From Mycosarcoma maydis (Eukaryota > Basidiomycota > Ustilaginomycetes > Ustilaginales), in contig NC_026489.1 in assembly GCF_000328475.2 (NCBI RefSeq), positions 1-64,000 on the forward strand: a DNA stretch of 64,000 nucleotides. Reading direction: 5' to 3'. A model generated the notes under the pieces. The model did no database searches, was not told where the DNA came from, and saw only the letters and a program-made list of their open reading frames with translations. Below are positions 53,401 to 64,000 of the stretch, in pieces; positions within the stretch are counted from its first letter, which is position 1, and each line of letters starts with the position of its first letter. The translations under genes were made by a program, and so were the position numbers.

Positions 53401-55200
53401 CGAGCGCATCTGCAAGCGCAGGGTGTAGACGAAGAGACATGCAAGGCGGTGGAGAGCCTCTCTCGGTCTGGAGGGAGAATCAGCTACGAGCTGCTCGGAG
53501 CGGTGGTGCGGTACGTGGTAGAACGAGCCGAGAACGAAGAGCTCAGCGGCGCTGCAGATGGCGATGTTGGTGGAGCGATCCTCGTATTCTGTCCTGGTGT
53601 CGGCGAGATTCGACAAGCGATCGATGCCATCACGACGTCGGTACGTGGGCAGAGCAAGGTGGAAATCCTGCCGCTTCACGCGAATCTATCTGCCGACGAG
53701 CAGCGCCGCGTCTTCCAGCCGGTGGGAGCAGGCCGTCGCAAGATTGTTGTCTCGACAAATGTCGCCGAGACGTCGATCACGATTCCTGATGTGTCGTACG
53801 TGGTGGATACAGGGAGGGTCAAGGAGACGCGCTTCGAACCGGAAAGTGGACTGACGCGCTTGGTGGAATGCTGGGCATCACGAGCCGCGTGCAAGCAGCG
53901 ACGCGGACGTGCTGGACGTGTGCGAGCTGGAGAATGCTTCCGGCTGTACTCGCGGTATGTGGACGAGAAGAAGATGGCAGCGCAGCAGACGCCCGAGATG
54001 CGACGCGTACCGCTGGAATCGCTTTTCCTCGAGGTGAAATCGATGCGCGAGGACGAAGACGTCAAGGAGTACCTCAACAAGGCATTGGACCCGCCGAGCT
54101 TGGCGTCGATGGACGCAGCGCTGACCAACTTGATCGAGGCGGGAGCGCTGCAGTCGGATCGAGGATACAAGAGCCGGCTGACCTCGCTAGGCAAACACCT
54201 GGCGCAGTTGCCTTTGGATCTGCGCTTGGCCAAGCTGCTGATCATGGGTACAATCTTTGGCTGCCTGGGACCCATGTTGACGGTGGCGAGCATCATGTCA
54301 TGCAAGCCGCTCTTCAATACGCCATTTGAGAAGAGGGAAGAGGCGAGCAAGGCGCGAGCAAGTTTTGCCGCTGCAGGATGCCGAAGCGACTTGCTCGCAG
54401 ACGCTGCAGCGTTCGAAGAGTGGCAGACGATGCGAGCCCAACGGAAAACGAATGGCGAGATCCGAGAATGGTGCGAAAGCCACTTTATCTCGCAGTCGTC
54501 GCTGAGGGACATCCAGACGAACCGATTGGACCTACTCTCGCATCTGCAAGAGATGGGCTTTGTGGCCCCAGACTACAGTGCGTTTGGCGTGTACGACGAC
54601 GAGAGGTACGACATGAACGCGCAGCATGCAGGAGTATTGCGATCAGTGATTCTGGCGGGACTGTGGCCAGCGGTGGTGCGTATCGATGTGCCATCGGCCA
54701 AATTTGATCAGTCGTCGAGCGGTACCGTGCAGAGGGAGGCGGAAGCTCGGCAGGTCAAGTACTTTGATCGCAACGGCCGCGTGTTTTTGCATCCGTCGTC
54801 GACGCTGTTCAGCTGCAAAGGGTTCGAGTCGTCGTACCTCACCACGTTTGCCAAGAGCTCGACTGGAGCTGGAGCGGATTCAAAGGTATACTTGCGCGAT
54901 GCGACCGAGGTGCCGCTGTTTGCGCTGTTGCTGTTTGGTGGCAAGCTCAAGATTAACCACTTTGCAGGAGGGATCGGTATCGGATCGAATCAAAGCGGTG
55001 GCGATGCCAAGGACGAGAATTGGGTTCGACTGCGTGCCAATGCTCGAATCGGTGTGCTGTGCGCTCAGCTGCGACGACTGCTGGATGCGGTGCTCGACCA
55101 CGCTATCGATGAACCGCAGGACATGTTTGCAGTGCCGGGATGCAAAGACGTGCTCTCGGTGATTGGCCAGGTGCTTCAACGTGATGGTCTTGCAGCGTGA
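50497..55200 (+). CDS. DEAH/RHA-type RNA helicase, DHX29-like
   Basis: Single exon, 1567 residues. ATG 50497 (MAPRKKNPAIKSSG) is the first in-frame ATG; the frame runs further back only to a TTG. N-terminal low-complexity and double-stranded-RNA-binding-like segment, then the helicase core: motif I GETGCGKTT (about residue 759), TQPRRVSAIG, motif II DEVHER (about 871), motif III SATIN, motif V STNVAETSI, motif VI QRRGRAGR. HA2 and OB-fold regions follow. Length and layout fit the DHX29/YLR419W group, which acts in translation initiation on structured mRNAs. It is a conserved gene just outside the cluster. Confidence 0.9.
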   Translation: MAPRKKNPAIKSSGTTSSKASPLPDWVKGGGPKPPPSYTKAAKQQQTQSAGNDTAISATGSSSSSSPVAAASSAGGGGGGGQGQPREMLFPPGSKTPLNMLYERVNKLPGWEKPIVEPRRHKQGYSCAVTLKKVNKKDASNPFTVTFEPKEPTLRLECQSSLEAKHWGATYALFRIFNHLSLNLALPPGPREYWVKMEAYKKTAPSHQDWMWASDPFEAAAKRDAEKAKKEQDKLAAADAASRGEVSIINAKLNGAAKPLSKAWQEAKEVRLASSLREKIEATIRRAMSIFPSASAAPLDLVEEDQDADTAAPNSTPNIDAAGLEKELTSYGFRRGHARSAISWLTSARIALSNPSSSSTTAAALVDPMLASAASLADREAALEYLMLYTPEEDLPARFKPSTTSESFVTSSKAGASGDALAVGWAVDKLSKQAGLPRKAVQAVFKRIAAAEHERNVELPRLVKEGLALEMMLRQMAGWDSPAQAEEQWTSDAILDAVLFFPTRVNDADKEEIEIKRADERMAVEAVLGDDRVVVPSEHQRLGVQDYDVTIAGPGTSVGGTEDVRLRISSHPQALYPLARDKTHAVALPAFCVVSKTLPSYLKLALTQHLLRAFQGDNRRMDWYDAIEAGDGGIVLSLVEELESMWSKMIDDPPLLSSVMQYLVGPDSAESSVEATPETSRAATPTGPSRIANKRRTGGGRALRRDAEVDAQLQRQQRQLHTSPSYSKMDETRRSLPAASAAREILGLIRSNRVVIIAGETGCGKTTQVPQFILDEAIEAGRGSECNIVVTQPRRVSAIGVASRVAVERGEKLDGKKKAVAPGSLVGYAIRGERRASRECRLLFTTTGVLLRRLGAGGDTDLKGISHVVVDEVHERNVDSDFLLLELRELLRRNSRIKVVLMSATINQETFASYFGKAPCISIPGRTFAVEDHYLEDIVQQSGFRPSGNEWRGSARGGKQIEQEIGQLRAHLQAQGVDEETCKAVESLSRSGGRISYELLGAVVRYVVERAENEELSGAADGDVGGAILVFCPGVGEIRQAIDAITTSVRGQSKVEILPLHANLSADEQRRVFQPVGAGRRKIVVSTNVAETSITIPDVSYVVDTGRVKETRFEPESGLTRLVECWASRAACKQRRGRAGRVRAGECFRLYSRYVDEKKMAAQQTPEMRRVPLESLFLEVKSMREDEDVKEYLNKALDPPSLASMDAALTNLIEAGALQSDRGYKSRLTSLGKHLAQLPLDLRLAKLLIMGTIFGCLGPMLTVASIMSCKPLFNTPFEKREEASKARASFAAAGCRSDLLADAAAFEEWQTMRAQRKTNGEIREWCESHFISQSSLRDIQTNRLDLLSHLQEMGFVAPDYSAFGVYDDERYDMNAQHAGVLRSVILAGLWPAVVRIDVPSAKFDQSSSGTVQREAEARQVKYFDRNGRVFLHPSSTLFSCKGFESSYLTTFAKSSTGAGADSKVYLRDATEVPLFALLLFGGKLKINHFAGGIGIGSNQSGGDAKDENWVRLRANARIGVLCAQLRRLLDAVLDHAIDEPQDMFAVPGCKDVLSVIGQVLQRDGLAA

Positions 55201-56003
55201 GGTACAGCAGTCATTGCTCAAATTTCATAGCGTCGCATTGGGCCTTTATTCTATAGAATGCTTTACAAACAAACACGTGCCAAGGATATGACTGTACTGC
55301 ACTGACGCATACAGCAGCGATTCTAGACTTGGGATGATGGTCTCGAGCAACGTCTATCTATGTCCACCCGCTGTCGATGGCGAGTCGAGGGGACGCATCG
55401 GTCATCGGGCAAACATCGGTCGATTCGGACCGATCGACATCGTGAGTGAATCACATAGAGCCACACGCTGTGACTCAGTCGTGAGTGTGACTGTCACTGT
55501 CACTGTCACTGTACACACGTGACAAGCAATCACGAATCATGAATCGCTTCACACTGTCACAGAGTGAGTAGAGTGTGACCTATCGGAAATTCAACGTCCG
55601 ATTCACGATTCAATTCACGATTCACGATTCGGGATTCCGTTTGTCGAATTTCTCCACAGCCATCACAGCCACAGCACAGCTGCTCAGTGCGATCGGCGGC
55701 GGATCGCGCAAGATGGCTTGTGCTTCCAGGAAGGCAGTCACAGTCACGAGTCACGAGTGAGTCAGTCAGTCAGTCAGCCAGTCACTTGGACCCTGCGATG
55801 ATATCACGTTTTGGTCCATCGGATCTGCCTATCTCGGATGGCCCTTGCTTTTCCTCCTGCTGCCATCACCATCGTCGCCTCTTTTCGTGCGACACCACCT
55901 CCTCGATCACTCGATCGGTCGGATCTATCCGGCAGGGACCGCTCATCCCTCATCGCACATCCCTCATCGTCCACCGTCTACCGTCCACCGCGCACCGCCC
56001 GCC
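55201..56003. other. Intergenic region, helicase / myosin
   Basis: It contains a TGTCAC tandem stretch (about 55490-55512), ATTCACGAT-type repeats (55522-55540 and 55600-55631) and a GTCA repeat (about 55760-55785). A pyrimidine-rich stretch precedes the myosin start. Confidence 0.55.
55600..55631. repeat. ATTCACGATT short repeat cluster
   Basis: Three units of the 9-10 base motif upstream of the myosin gene. Confidence 0.8.
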
Positions 56004-59000
56004 ATGGCTATCTCGAAAAAGGCTGGCGCCAAAAAGGCTGGCGCTGTTTCCAAGCCTCCCCCTTCCAAAGGTGCTTCATCCAAAGGCGGCGTTGCTAAGG
56101 CGGATTGGAGGGAAGGCTTCAAAAAGGCACAGGCTGGTGTCTCGGACATGACCTTGCTCTCCAAGGTCACCAACGAGGCCATCAACGACAACCTCCAGAA
56201 ACGCTTCCAGAATGCAGAAATTTACACCTACATTGGCAACGTGCTCATCTCGGTCAATCCCTTTCGCGATCTCGGCATCTACACTGAAGACATCCTCCAG
56301 TCCTATCGTGGCAAGAATCGTCTGGAAATGACGCCACACGTGTTTGCCATTGCAGAAGGCGCCTACTACAACATGAACGCTTACAAGGAAAACCAGTGTG
56401 TCATCATCTCGGGCGAGTCTGGCGCAGGCAAGACTGAAGCTGCCAAGCGCATCATGCAGTATATTGCTGCCGTCAGCGGTGGCTCCAATTCTGGCATTCA
56501 GGACGTCAAGGACATGGTGCTCGCTACCAACCCGCTTCTCGAAAGTTTCGGCTGTGCAAAGACGCTCCGAAACAACAACTCGTCCCGTCACGGCAAGTAT
56601 CTTGAGATCATGTTCAACGCACACGGAGAGCCGATCGGCGCCAACATCACCAATTACCTCCTAGAAAAGAACCGCGTCGTCCAGCAGATCCACGACGAGC
56701 GCAACTTTCACATCTTTTACCAGTTCACCAAAGCCGCCACCGCCACGCATCGCGAAAATTATGGCATTCAAGGGCCCGAAGCCTATGCCTACACCGCCAA
56801 CAGCCAGTGTCTAGACGTCAACGGTATCGACGACCACGCCGACTTTCGCGAAACCATCAGCGCCATGAACACCATCGGCCTCACCGCCGACGAGCAGGAC
56901 AACATCTTCCGCATGATCGCCGCCATTCTCTGGATCGGCAATGTCCAGTACGTCGAGAACCAAGAAGGAAACGCCGAGATCTCGGATCCAGGCGTACCCG
57001 ACTTTGTCGCCTACCTTCTCGAAGTTGATGCAGGCAACGTCACCAAAGCCTTGACCCAACGCATTATGGAGACCCAGCGTGGCGGTCGAAGAGGTTCGGT
57101 CTACGAGGTGCCACTCAACCCTACCCAAGCTGCCGCTGCGCGAGATGCTCTCGCCAAGGCCATCTACAACAACATGTTTGACTGGATCGTAGAGCGCATC
57201 AATCAGTCCATGAACCCCCGCACGCAGAGCTCCAACGTCATCGGCGTTCTCGACATCTACGGCTTCGAGATCTTTGACAACAACTCGTTCGAACAACTCT
57301 GCATCAACTATGTCAACGAAAAGCTTCAGCAGATCTTCATCGAACTCACCCTCAAAAAGGAGCAGGAGGAATATGCCTACGAGCAGATCCAGTGGACGCC
57401 GATCAAGTACTTTAACAACAAGATCGTCTGCGACCTCATCGAGGAGAAACGCCCTCCCGGCATCTTTTCGGCGCTCAACGACGCCTGCGCCACCGCCCAC
57501 GCCGACCCCACCGCTGCCGACAACTCTTTCATCCAGCGCACCGGCATGCTCTCCTCGAACCCACATTTCGACTCTCGTGGCACCAAGTTCCTCATCAAGC
57601 ATTACGCCGGCGATGTCATGTACAACGTTCAAGGCATGACCGACAAGAACAAGGACTCGCTCCTCAAGGACATTCTCGACCTTGTCGACTCGAGCACCAA
57701 CTCCTACCTGCAAAAGCTCTTCCCCGACCGTCCCGATCCCAACAGCAAAAAGCGTCCTCCCACCGCTGGTGACCGTATAAAGGCGAGCGCAAACGCGTTG
57801 GTCGAGAATCTCATGCGAGCGCAGCCTTCTTATATCCGCACCATCAAGCCCAACCAGAACAAGAGTCCCACCGAGTACGACAGCCAGGCCATCCTGCACC
57901 AGATCAAGTACCTCGGTCTGCAGGAGAACATCCGCGTCCGACGAGCCGGTTTCGCGTACAGAAACACGTTTGAAAAGATGGTCGAGCGCTTCTACCTCTT
58001 GTCGCCCAACACGTCGTACGCAGGCGAGTACACCTGGCAAGGTGACGCTCGGAGTGGCTGCGAGCGCATCCTCACCGATACCGGCATCGCGCGCGAAGAG
58101 TGGCAGATGGGTGTCACCAAGGCGTTTATCAAGAATCCCGAGACGCTCTTTGCACTCGAGACCATGCGCGATCGATACTGGCACAACATGGCTATGCGCA
58201 TTCAGCGCGCCTACCGCAACTACCTGCGCTACAAGGAGGAGTGCGCTCGGCGGATTCAGCGCATGTGGAAGAACAACAAGGAAGGCTTGCAGTACATCCA
58301 ACTCCGAGACTATGGTCATCAGGTGCTTGCCGGCCGCAAGGAGCGCAGGCGCTTCAGTCTGCTGGGCTTGCGTCGTTTCATGGGTGACTATCTCGACGTT
58401 GGTGGGGCTAACGGCAAGGGTGGAGGAAGCGCCGAGGGACAGATGCTTCGTCAGGCAACGGGTATGGCGGCTGGAGAGGCAGTCGCTTTCAGCAGCCGTG
58501 CTCAACTACTTGTGTCGCGTCTTGGTCGTTCCAGTGTTCGAAGTCCACGCTTCCTGATCCTCACCGACAAGGCTGTTTACATCTTGGTCACCCAGCTCGT
58601 CAACAAGCAGGTCTCCACCACGTGCGAAAGGCGCATCAATCTGGGCGCCATTTCCGCAGTGGGGCTGTCCAATTTGCGCGATGACTGGCTGGTGCTCAAC
58701 GTCAACAACGCCGAAGAGGCCGACCCAATCTTGCACTGCTACTTTAAGACGGAACTCGTCACGCATCTGCTACAGAGGACCAACGGCGCCATCAATGTGA
58801 TTGTCTCGAACAGTCTCGAGTACTCGAAGAAGAAGGGCAAAAAGGCGCAGATCACATTCAGGAAGGACGAGACGGTGCAAAAGGATGACGTGTACAAGAG
58901 CAGTGCCGTCTCGGTGTGCTCTGGTGAGCCTGCCAACAGCGTGTCGAGGCCAGCGCCCAAGAAGAAGCCTGGTCTGGTTCGACCGATCACCCAAGGAAAG

Positions 59001-59852
59001 CTGTTGCGCGCTGGAGGTCCGTCGAACGCTAACAACAAGCCCAAGCCGCGTGCCATTCCTCGCTCCACGCCTACTCCGGCCAAATTGCCTGGGAGTGGGG
59101 CTGCCGGTACAGCTCGTCCGGCTGCGGCGGTTGGTTCTGCGAGTGCTGGTGCCGGTGTCGGTGCGACTCGTTCGGCTCCACGACCACCACCTCCTCCTCC
59201 GGCAGCTGTTGCACCTTCTGAGCCTCAAGTTGCACGCTACAAGGCGCTGTACGTGTTTGCTACCGAGAATGCGGGCGAGATGGCGCTTGACAAGGACGAC
59301 GTGGTCGAAGTGACGCAGAAGGATGAGACGGGTTCAGGCTGGTGGTTGGTCAAGAAGAACGGGGTTGAAGGCTGGGCACCGTCCAACTACCTCGAGTTGA
59401 TCGTCCAAGCTGCGCCCAAGCCGAAGGCGGCGCCAGCGCCTCCTGTCAAGCGAGCAGCACCAGTGGCTCCCTCGGCGACCACGGCGAGCCAGCGACCTGC
59501 TGTAGCTGCCAAGCCTGCATTTGGTGGAGCGGCTGCTGGCGTTGTTCAGCCCAAGCCAGTGGTCAAGACTACGCCGGCTGGCGGCAAGCCGCACGAACGA
59601 GCTGCGGCAGTGCAAGCGGATGCGGCGGCGGCACCGGTATCGGTGATGCCTGGGCTGGGTGCACCTGGTGGATTTGCGGCTGTGCTGGCCAAGAAGAAGG
59701 CCGAGAACGCGGCTGCAGCTGCGGCTGCGGGGGCGGGTGCAAATGGTAAGGGAGCAGGTGCACCGCCAGCGGTAGCTGCGAAGCCGGTAGTGGCACCGAA
59801 ACCTGCGGGTAGTAACGGAAGGGCTATGCCGCCTCCTCCGCCACGTCGATAG
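56004..59852 (+). CDS. Class I myosin
   Basis: Single exon, 1282 residues. ATG 56004 lies in a good initiation context (GCCATGG); an upstream in-frame extension has no ATG-supported conserved sequence. Motor domain: P-loop GESGAGKT (about residue 137), switch [10 protein letters not shown], switch [10 protein letters not shown], and a TEDS-site segment [11 protein letters not shown] with a Ser that PAK-type kinases can phosphorylate. IQ motifs follow (about residues 730-760), then a TH1 membrane-binding tail, a Pro/Ala-rich TH2 region and an SH3 domain (about 1078-1135, [15 protein letters not shown]). It ends in a Pro-rich run (PPPPPRR) with no acidic Arp2/3-binding tail visible. It drives endocytic actin patches. 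Confidence 0.93.
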   Translation: MAISKKAGAKKAGAVSKPPPSKGASSKGGVAKADWREGFKKAQAGVSDMTLLSKVTNEAINDNLQKRFQNAEIYTYIGNVLISVNPFRDLGIYTEDILQSYRGKNRLEMTPHVFAIAEGAYYNMNAYKENQCVIISGESGAGKTEAAKRIMQYIAAVSGGSNSGIQDVKDMVLATNPLLESFGCAKTLRNNNSSRHGKYLEIMFNAHGEPIGANITNYLLEKNRVVQQIHDERNFHIFYQFTKAATATHRENYGIQGPEAYAYTANSQCLDVNGIDDHADFRETISAMNTIGLTADEQDNIFRMIAAILWIGNVQYVENQEGNAEISDPGVPDFVAYLLEVDAGNVTKALTQRIMETQRGGRRGSVYEVPLNPTQAAAARDALAKAIYNNMFDWIVERINQSMNPRTQSSNVIGVLDIYGFEIFDNNSFEQLCINYVNEKLQQIFIELTLKKEQEEYAYEQIQWTPIKYFNNKIVCDLIEEKRPPGIFSALNDACATAHADPTAADNSFIQRTGMLSSNPHFDSRGTKFLIKHYAGDVMYNVQGMTDKNKDSLLKDILDLVDSSTNSYLQKLFPDRPDPNSKKRPPTAGDRIKASANALVENLMRAQPSYIRTIKPNQNKSPTEYDSQAILHQIKYLGLQENIRVRRAGFAYRNTFEKMVERFYLLSPNTSYAGEYTWQGDARSGCERILTDTGIAREEWQMGVTKAFIKNPETLFALETMRDRYWHNMAMRIQRAYRNYLRYKEECARRIQRMWKNNKEGLQYIQLRDYGHQVLAGRKERRRFSLLGLRRFMGDYLDVGGANGKGGGSAEGQMLRQATGMAAGEAVAFSSRAQLLVSRLGRSSVRSPRFLILTDKAVYILVTQLVNKQVSTTCERRINLGAISAVGLSNLRDDWLVLNVNNAEEADPILHCYFKTELVTHLLQRTNGAINVIVSNSLEYSKKKGKKAQITFRKDETVQKDDVYKSSAVSVCSGEPANSVSRPAPKKKPGLVRPITQGKLLRAGGPSNANNKPKPRAIPRSTPTPAKLPGSGAAGTARPAAAVGSASAGAGVGATRSAPRPPPPPPAAVAPSEPQVARYKALYVFATENAGEMALDKDDVVEVTQKDETGSGWWLVKKNGVEGWAPSNYLELIVQAAPKPKAAPAPPVKRAAPVAPSATTASQRPAVAAKPAFGGAAAGVVQPKPVVKTTPAGGKPHERAAAVQADAAAAPVSVMPGLGAPGGFAAVLAKKKAENAAAAAAAGAGANGKGAGAPPAVAAKPVVAPKPAGSNGRAMPPPPPRR

Positions 59853-61822
59853 ATTGGAATGCAATGCAAAGGTAGAGGCTGTATACTTTGGTTTGCGACG
59901 GATCAACACAAAGCGCAAGATGATTCGTGATTGTGAGCTCGCAGCGGTGGCCGGTACAGGGCACGGGATGTTTGAGCGACGAGTGCGGCAGATGCGCATG
60001 CTTGATCGGCGAGCGTAAGAAGCATGGTCTGGCTTGAGCCACAGCATGGACGCGTGAGCAGCGGGACTCAGATGGACGACAGAGTTGAGGCGGGCAGGGG
60101 GGCACGGCTTGGTGCTTGGCAAGAAGGGCTGGATGCAGATGGGCGTTTGTTGGTGAATGCGTCCAGAGAGGCGCGATGGTCTTGTAAATACGTCCGGGTG
60201 TCTAGTGCGCCCGTCTGGCGAGTAGGCACAAGCGTGTGAGGCGGATATGGTCCGTATGCAGGATCAAGCGCTTGTAGATGGCATGCACGCTGTGTTGCAT
60301 CGTTGGAGGATGCGCGGATGAACCACTCCAGAATCGTGAATGGGTTGGACGCGTGTATAGCACCTGATGCAGTCGCGCGCCGTCTTGAAGCCGCCTGGCC
60401 GCGTTGGGCGGTTCGCTCGTAGTTGGGCTACTTGGAAGCGTTCACGTAGCAATGCGTGCGGGCGCGAAACTCGGTGCTGGGAGCGGGCAGATGCGAGCTG
60501 GTTTGCCAGGACATGCAACCGTGAGCATATCACGCTCTGGCATTGGTGCCGGGGGTGTCGCACACCTCGCAGCATTCGGCGTGATCGCTCTTGCGTTTGG
60601 TTGTGTCTGAGCACCTTTGTTTTGGACGACGCCTGGTCGGGAGGTTCGGCGTGCTGATGTCGAGGAGCGCAACGCGTGCTGTTGGCAATCAAGGGTTTTG
60701 CGGTCCGCGGCCGAGGCTTTTCAGCCTACCAGGGCGCAGCAAGCCGGGCGTGGTGTGCAGCCTTGACTGTTGGTATCTCTGCTTGGCTTCAACGCCTCCG
60801 CAATGGTTGGGCGTGTTCCACTTGCTCCTGCATCAAGAGGTGCTTAGAAGGAAGCGCATCCACTCTGTCCTTGTTGGAGATTTGACTCGCGACTTGCGAC
60901 TGGTAGCTACGTTGGCTGCGCGATCAGTCCAAGCCGGCCCGATGGCTTGTTGCCTCCCTCACATCCTGTCCAGTGCCATCTTTGAGACACGCCAAGTCAA
61001 GCTGCTTGGTCGAGCTAGCAGAGCCACACTGAAACCCGCAACACGCAAGAGTCAGCGCTTGTTTTCTTATCGCTTTCGCGCGCTATCTTGGTCTTCCTCT
61101 TGGTCTTCGGAATGGGGAATAGGCTTGAACTTGGCATTGTCTTTGCATGTCTTTGCTCGTACTGGCACTGGCACATGTCTCAACCGATCAAGCTGTACGG
61201 GACGCGTTCGAAACCGGTCGAATGGAGCTTCTCGCCGCGCAGACCAGGTGGACAAGGTGTGCGTGAGGTCGGCATATCGTGCGCGCTCCGAACACGCCAT
61301 GGTTGCCAAACCGAATGCCAAACACCAGCGCAGTGTTTCGGCGCCTCTACGCACGCATGCTAGAGCGCGCAACGAGCGCAGACGAACATCTACTGCCAAA
61401 GTACGCATCGCCGCAATTGGCAAGCCGAGCCAACTACACGCCAGACATGTTTGCTCGGATGTCGCGTGTGCTGCACGCTACAAGAGAGCAGGCTACACTG
61501 ACAGGGGAGCCACACAACGTGCGCCGTAGCTCTCAGACAAATCAAGCACGCATAGAAGGGAAAGAAAAGAAAGAACAGGCAAGCAAGGGAGGGAGCGATG
61601 AACGTGATGGATCTCGTGGCCAGCTGACGACCGGGATCGTAGCGTTGAGCCGCTTGGATCGTGATTGCGAGCGAGAACCACAAGCCACGAGCCAAAGCGT
61701 CAAGAGCGCCATGAAGCGTCCAACGACGATTCACGTAACGTACAAAGTGGAACGTGGGCCGTTTTGGACAGGTAATTGCATTTCTTGGCGGGTTTTAGGT
61801 GCATATCAGCGCAGCGCAGTGC

Positions 61823-61880
61823 ATCGCATCGCATCGCATCGCATCGCATCGCATCGCATCGATTCGATTCGATTCGATTC
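61823..61880. repeat. GCATC / GATTC tandem repeats
   Basis: About seven GCATC units run directly into four GATTC units; the array ends next to one ATTCGTGAT-type copy, so the short repeat family may have grown from or into it. Confidence 0.85.
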
Positions 61881-62418
61881 GTGATTGCTGGCATGGCACC
61901 TTTGCTTCCACGGTGGTTTTGCGCCAAGACCTCGCCTAGCATTAGCAACCACACAGAGAGAATTCTCAGAGTCGTGAGTGGCGTGGCTTGAAGCCAGCTA
62001 CTGTAACTAACGTTCAAGCGGCGGCATCGACGGATGTGCGGCTTCCGAGTGAATGCGCAACTGTGAACCCACTTGGGAACGTGCCATCACGCTTCGCCTT
62101 ACATGGTACCGTGAATTCGCACACACACGACATCCTTTTCGTTTCGTCCATCTGCGCTTGCTCGTCGGTCTTGTTGTTTTGCCACATGCACGATACCCAG
62201 ACCGTTCCTGAGAACCCGCTCATATCGTAGCATAACACTTTTTCGAGGCGAGAACGTGCTCCCGTTTTTGGATACCCGGACTAACTTGACGGATCCTTGT
62301 TCTGGTCGCTGGCGTTCGGCTGCGTTGACACGCCGACCAAGCTTGGTGCTTGTGCTCTTGACTCTCGCCGCTTGAGAACAAAGCTTGTTTGTTGACTCGC
62401 TGGTCAGCTGGGATGTGG

Positions 62419-62427
62419 TATAAAAAG
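62419..62427 (+). promoter_or_regulatory. TATA box of the alkaline phosphatase gene
   Basis: TATAAAAAG lies 93 bases before the ATG at 62512, a plausible core promoter. Confidence 0.55.
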
Positions 62428-62511
62428 GACCGTCCGTGTTGGTGCCCTGCCATGCCGATCCAGCAACATTCCACTCCTCGCTAACCCGCCTCCCTTACCG
62501 AATCGCACGAC

Positions 62512-64000
62512 ATGCAGCTTCAAGGATTGTTCGCTCAACTTGGAGCGCTCATGCTTGTGGCGCTGGCCGCCAGTGCCGCCCCGAACAACGGCGCCAAGTG
62601 GCAGCACAAGAAACAGCCCAACGTGATCCAGCTCATCTCGGACGGGTTTGGACCGGCTTCCGAGACGTTTGCTCGCTCGTACCTGCAGAGCTCCAAGAAA
62701 CTGGGCTGGAACGTAACCATGCCGCTCGACAGGCTGCTGGTGGGCGAGGTGCGAACACGATCGACCAACTCGTTGGTGACCGACTCGGCTGCTTCGGCAA
62801 CCGCGTATTCGTGCGGCCTGAAGAGCGTCAACGCATACATTGGTGTGGATTCCGACAAAAAGCCGTGCGGTACGGTGCTTGAAGGAGCCAAGGCGAAAGG
62901 ATACAATACGGCGCTCGTTACTACGTCGCGCATCACGCACGCGACGCCCGCTTCGTACTCGGCGCACATCGACGACCGTGATGCTGAAGACGAGATCGCC
63001 AGCCAGCAGATCGGCGACTACGTGCTTGGCCGCCAGGTCGACATCCTGTGGGGTGGCGGACTGCGTCACTTTTTGCCTAACACCACCAAGCCAGGTATCC
63101 GTACCGACAGCCGTAACCTCGTCCAAGAGGCCAAGCAGCGCGGATTTCACATTATCAACAACCGCACCGACTTTGACGCCCTCCAAGCCGGCAATGCGCT
63201 GAAACTGCCCTCGCTGGCGCTCTTCGCTTCGTCGCACATGGCGTACGAGATCGACCGAAACGCAACGCAGGAACCCAGCTTGAAGGAGATGGCCTTGACC
63301 GCGCTCAACGGCTTGCGCAACCAGGACGAGCCGTACTTTATCATGATCGAGGGCGCGCGCATCGACCATGCTGCACACAACAATGACCCCATTGGTCACA
63401 TTCACGATATCCTCGCGTACAACGACATGGTCCAGGCGGTGGTCGACTGGGTTGACGCCAACGCAGCCGCCAACCCGCACGAGCCCGAGACGGTGGTGTT
63501 TTCAGTCGCCGACCACGAGTGCGGTGGGCTGACGCTCGGTCTACAGAGGAGTGAGGATGAGGAGTCGTTCTACGGATGGTACCCGGACGTGCTCTTGAAC
63601 GCTACGCATTCGACCGAGTTCCTGGCGGCTCAGACCGCCAAGTGGATTGCCGCTGCCAACCGTACCGATGACGAGCTGAGCACCTACATCCGCGACAACG
63701 TGGTTTCCACCGGCCTCGGCATCAAGGATGTTCAGAAGGACGAGGTGGAGCGTGCCGTCCAACTAGCCAAGCTCAAGAATCAGATCCCCTACACCGTCTG
63801 GCTATCGTCGATCGTCAACTGGCGCGCACACCTCGGATGGTCCACGACGGGCCACTCTGGTGTCTCGGTCGGTCTATATTACCACGAAGCCAAACCGCAC
63901 AAGGTGGGTACACCCAAGTACAAGCGATACCAGCAGCGTCGATCTTCGGTGATCGGATCGCACGAAAACACGTGGATCGGCGAGTGGATCGCGTCGTTCC
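62512..64000 (+). CDS. Secreted alkaline phosphatase, right-truncated
   Basis: The open frame from ATG 62512 runs past the right edge (496 codons visible). It starts with a signal peptide or anchor (LGALMLVALAASAA). Alkaline phosphatase hallmarks: QLISDGFGPAS with a metal-binding Asp, VTDSAASATAYSCG with the nucleophile Ser92, TTSRITHATPASYSAHIDDR, IEGARIDHAAHNNDP, and VADHECGG; a late GHSG segment (about 63850) supplies another metal ligand. It releases phosphate from monoesters at the cell surface or in the vacuole. It is a normal flanking gene. Confidence 0.92.
   Translation, partial: MQLQGLFAQLGALMLVALAASAAPNNGAKWQHKKQPNVIQLISDGFGPASETFARSYLQSSKKLGWNVTMPLDRLLVGEVRTRSTNSLVTDSAASATAYSCGLKSVNAYIGVDSDKKPCGTVLEGAKAKGYNTALVTTSRITHATPASYSAHIDDRDAEDEIASQQIGDYVLGRQVDILWGGGLRHFLPNTTKPGIRTDSRNLVQEAKQRGFHIINNRTDFDALQAGNALKLPSLALFASSHMAYEIDRNATQEPSLKEMALTALNGLRNQDEPYFIMIEGARIDHAAHNNDPIGHIHDILAYNDMVQAVVDWVDANAAANPHEPETVVFSVADHECGGLTLGLQRSEDEESFYGWYPDVLLNATHSTEFLAAQTAKWIAAANRTDDELSTYIRDNVVSTGLGIKDVQKDEVERAVQLAKLKNQIPYTVWLSSIVNWRAHLGWSTTGHSGVSVGLYYHEAKPHKVGTPKYKRYQQRRSSVIGSHENTWIGEWIASF

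Larger units (their letters stand above)
59853..62511. other. Intergenic region, myosin / alkaline phosphatase
   Basis: 2.7 kb without a recognisable gene; a 312-codon frame at 60591-61529 has Arg/Ser-rich, shadow-like composition and no motif. GCATC and GATTC repeats are at 61823-61880. Confidence 0.5.

Noticed and set aside
56811..58505. 564-codon open frame antisense to the myosin motor domain
   Set aside because: Shadow of a highly biased coding sequence; no motif and fully inside a certain gene.
60591..61529. 312-codon frame in the myosin/phosphatase spacer
   Set aside because: Arg/Ser/Ala-rich composition typical of non-coding GC-rich DNA, with no domain.
1..64000. tRNA or rRNA genes
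   Set aside because: No convincing conserved tRNA or rRNA segment was noticed by eye; a dedicated scan such as tRNAscan-SE would settle it.

Overview
The window looks like a chromosome or scaffold piece from a smut fungus (Ustilaginales: Ustilago, Sporisorium or a close relative). The reasons are few and short GT–AG introns, long single-exon genes, dispersed ATTCGTGAT-type intergenic repeats, and a gene set and order that match the orsellinic-acid/coumarin melanin cluster described in Ustilago maydis (pks3, pks4, pks5, cyp4, vbs1, aox1, omt1, pmo1, vrg1, mtf1, mtf2). The species cannot be fixed from sequence alone. A run of 100 Ns at 12303-12402 is an assembly gap.

Left edge (1-3173): a broken P-loop protein gene that enters from outside the window and is displaced by one base six times, always in the same direction. 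Cluster (about 3.8-48.9 kb): an adenylate-forming carboxylate reductase (pks5-like), a small secreted protein, a polyketide synthase half with acyltransferase and product-template domains but no carrier domain (PKS-A, interrupted by the gap and a one-base frameshift), a decayed MYST acetyltransferase fragment, a Zn2Cys6 regulator (mtf1), a three-repeat Myb regulator (mtf2), a secreted multicopper oxidase (aox1), a secreted GMC flavoenzyme (vbs1), a second small secreted protein, a second PKS half with ketosynthase, product template, two carrier domains and a thioesterase but a dead acyltransferase region (PKS-B), an O-methyltransferase (omt1), a phenol monooxygenase (pmo1), a third small secreted protein, a P450 (cyp4), a short-chain dehydrogenase (vrg1) and a secreted intradiol dioxygenase.

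Right flank: remains of a Baeyer-Villiger-type flavin monooxygenase (about 49.1-49.6 kb), then conserved housekeeping genes: a DHX29-like RNA helicase, a class I myosin and a secreted alkaline phosphatase that runs off the right end.

How the genes may work together: PKS-A and PKS-B carry complementary domains, which fits the reported Pks3/Pks4 heterodimer that makes orsellinic acid. The carboxylate reductase would make the aldehyde. The P450, phenol monooxygenase, methyltransferase and dehydrogenase would tailor it. The secreted oxidases suggest that final coupling and polymerisation happen outside the cell. Three related small secreted proteins of unknown function sit beside the biosynthetic genes and are the least understood part of the locus.
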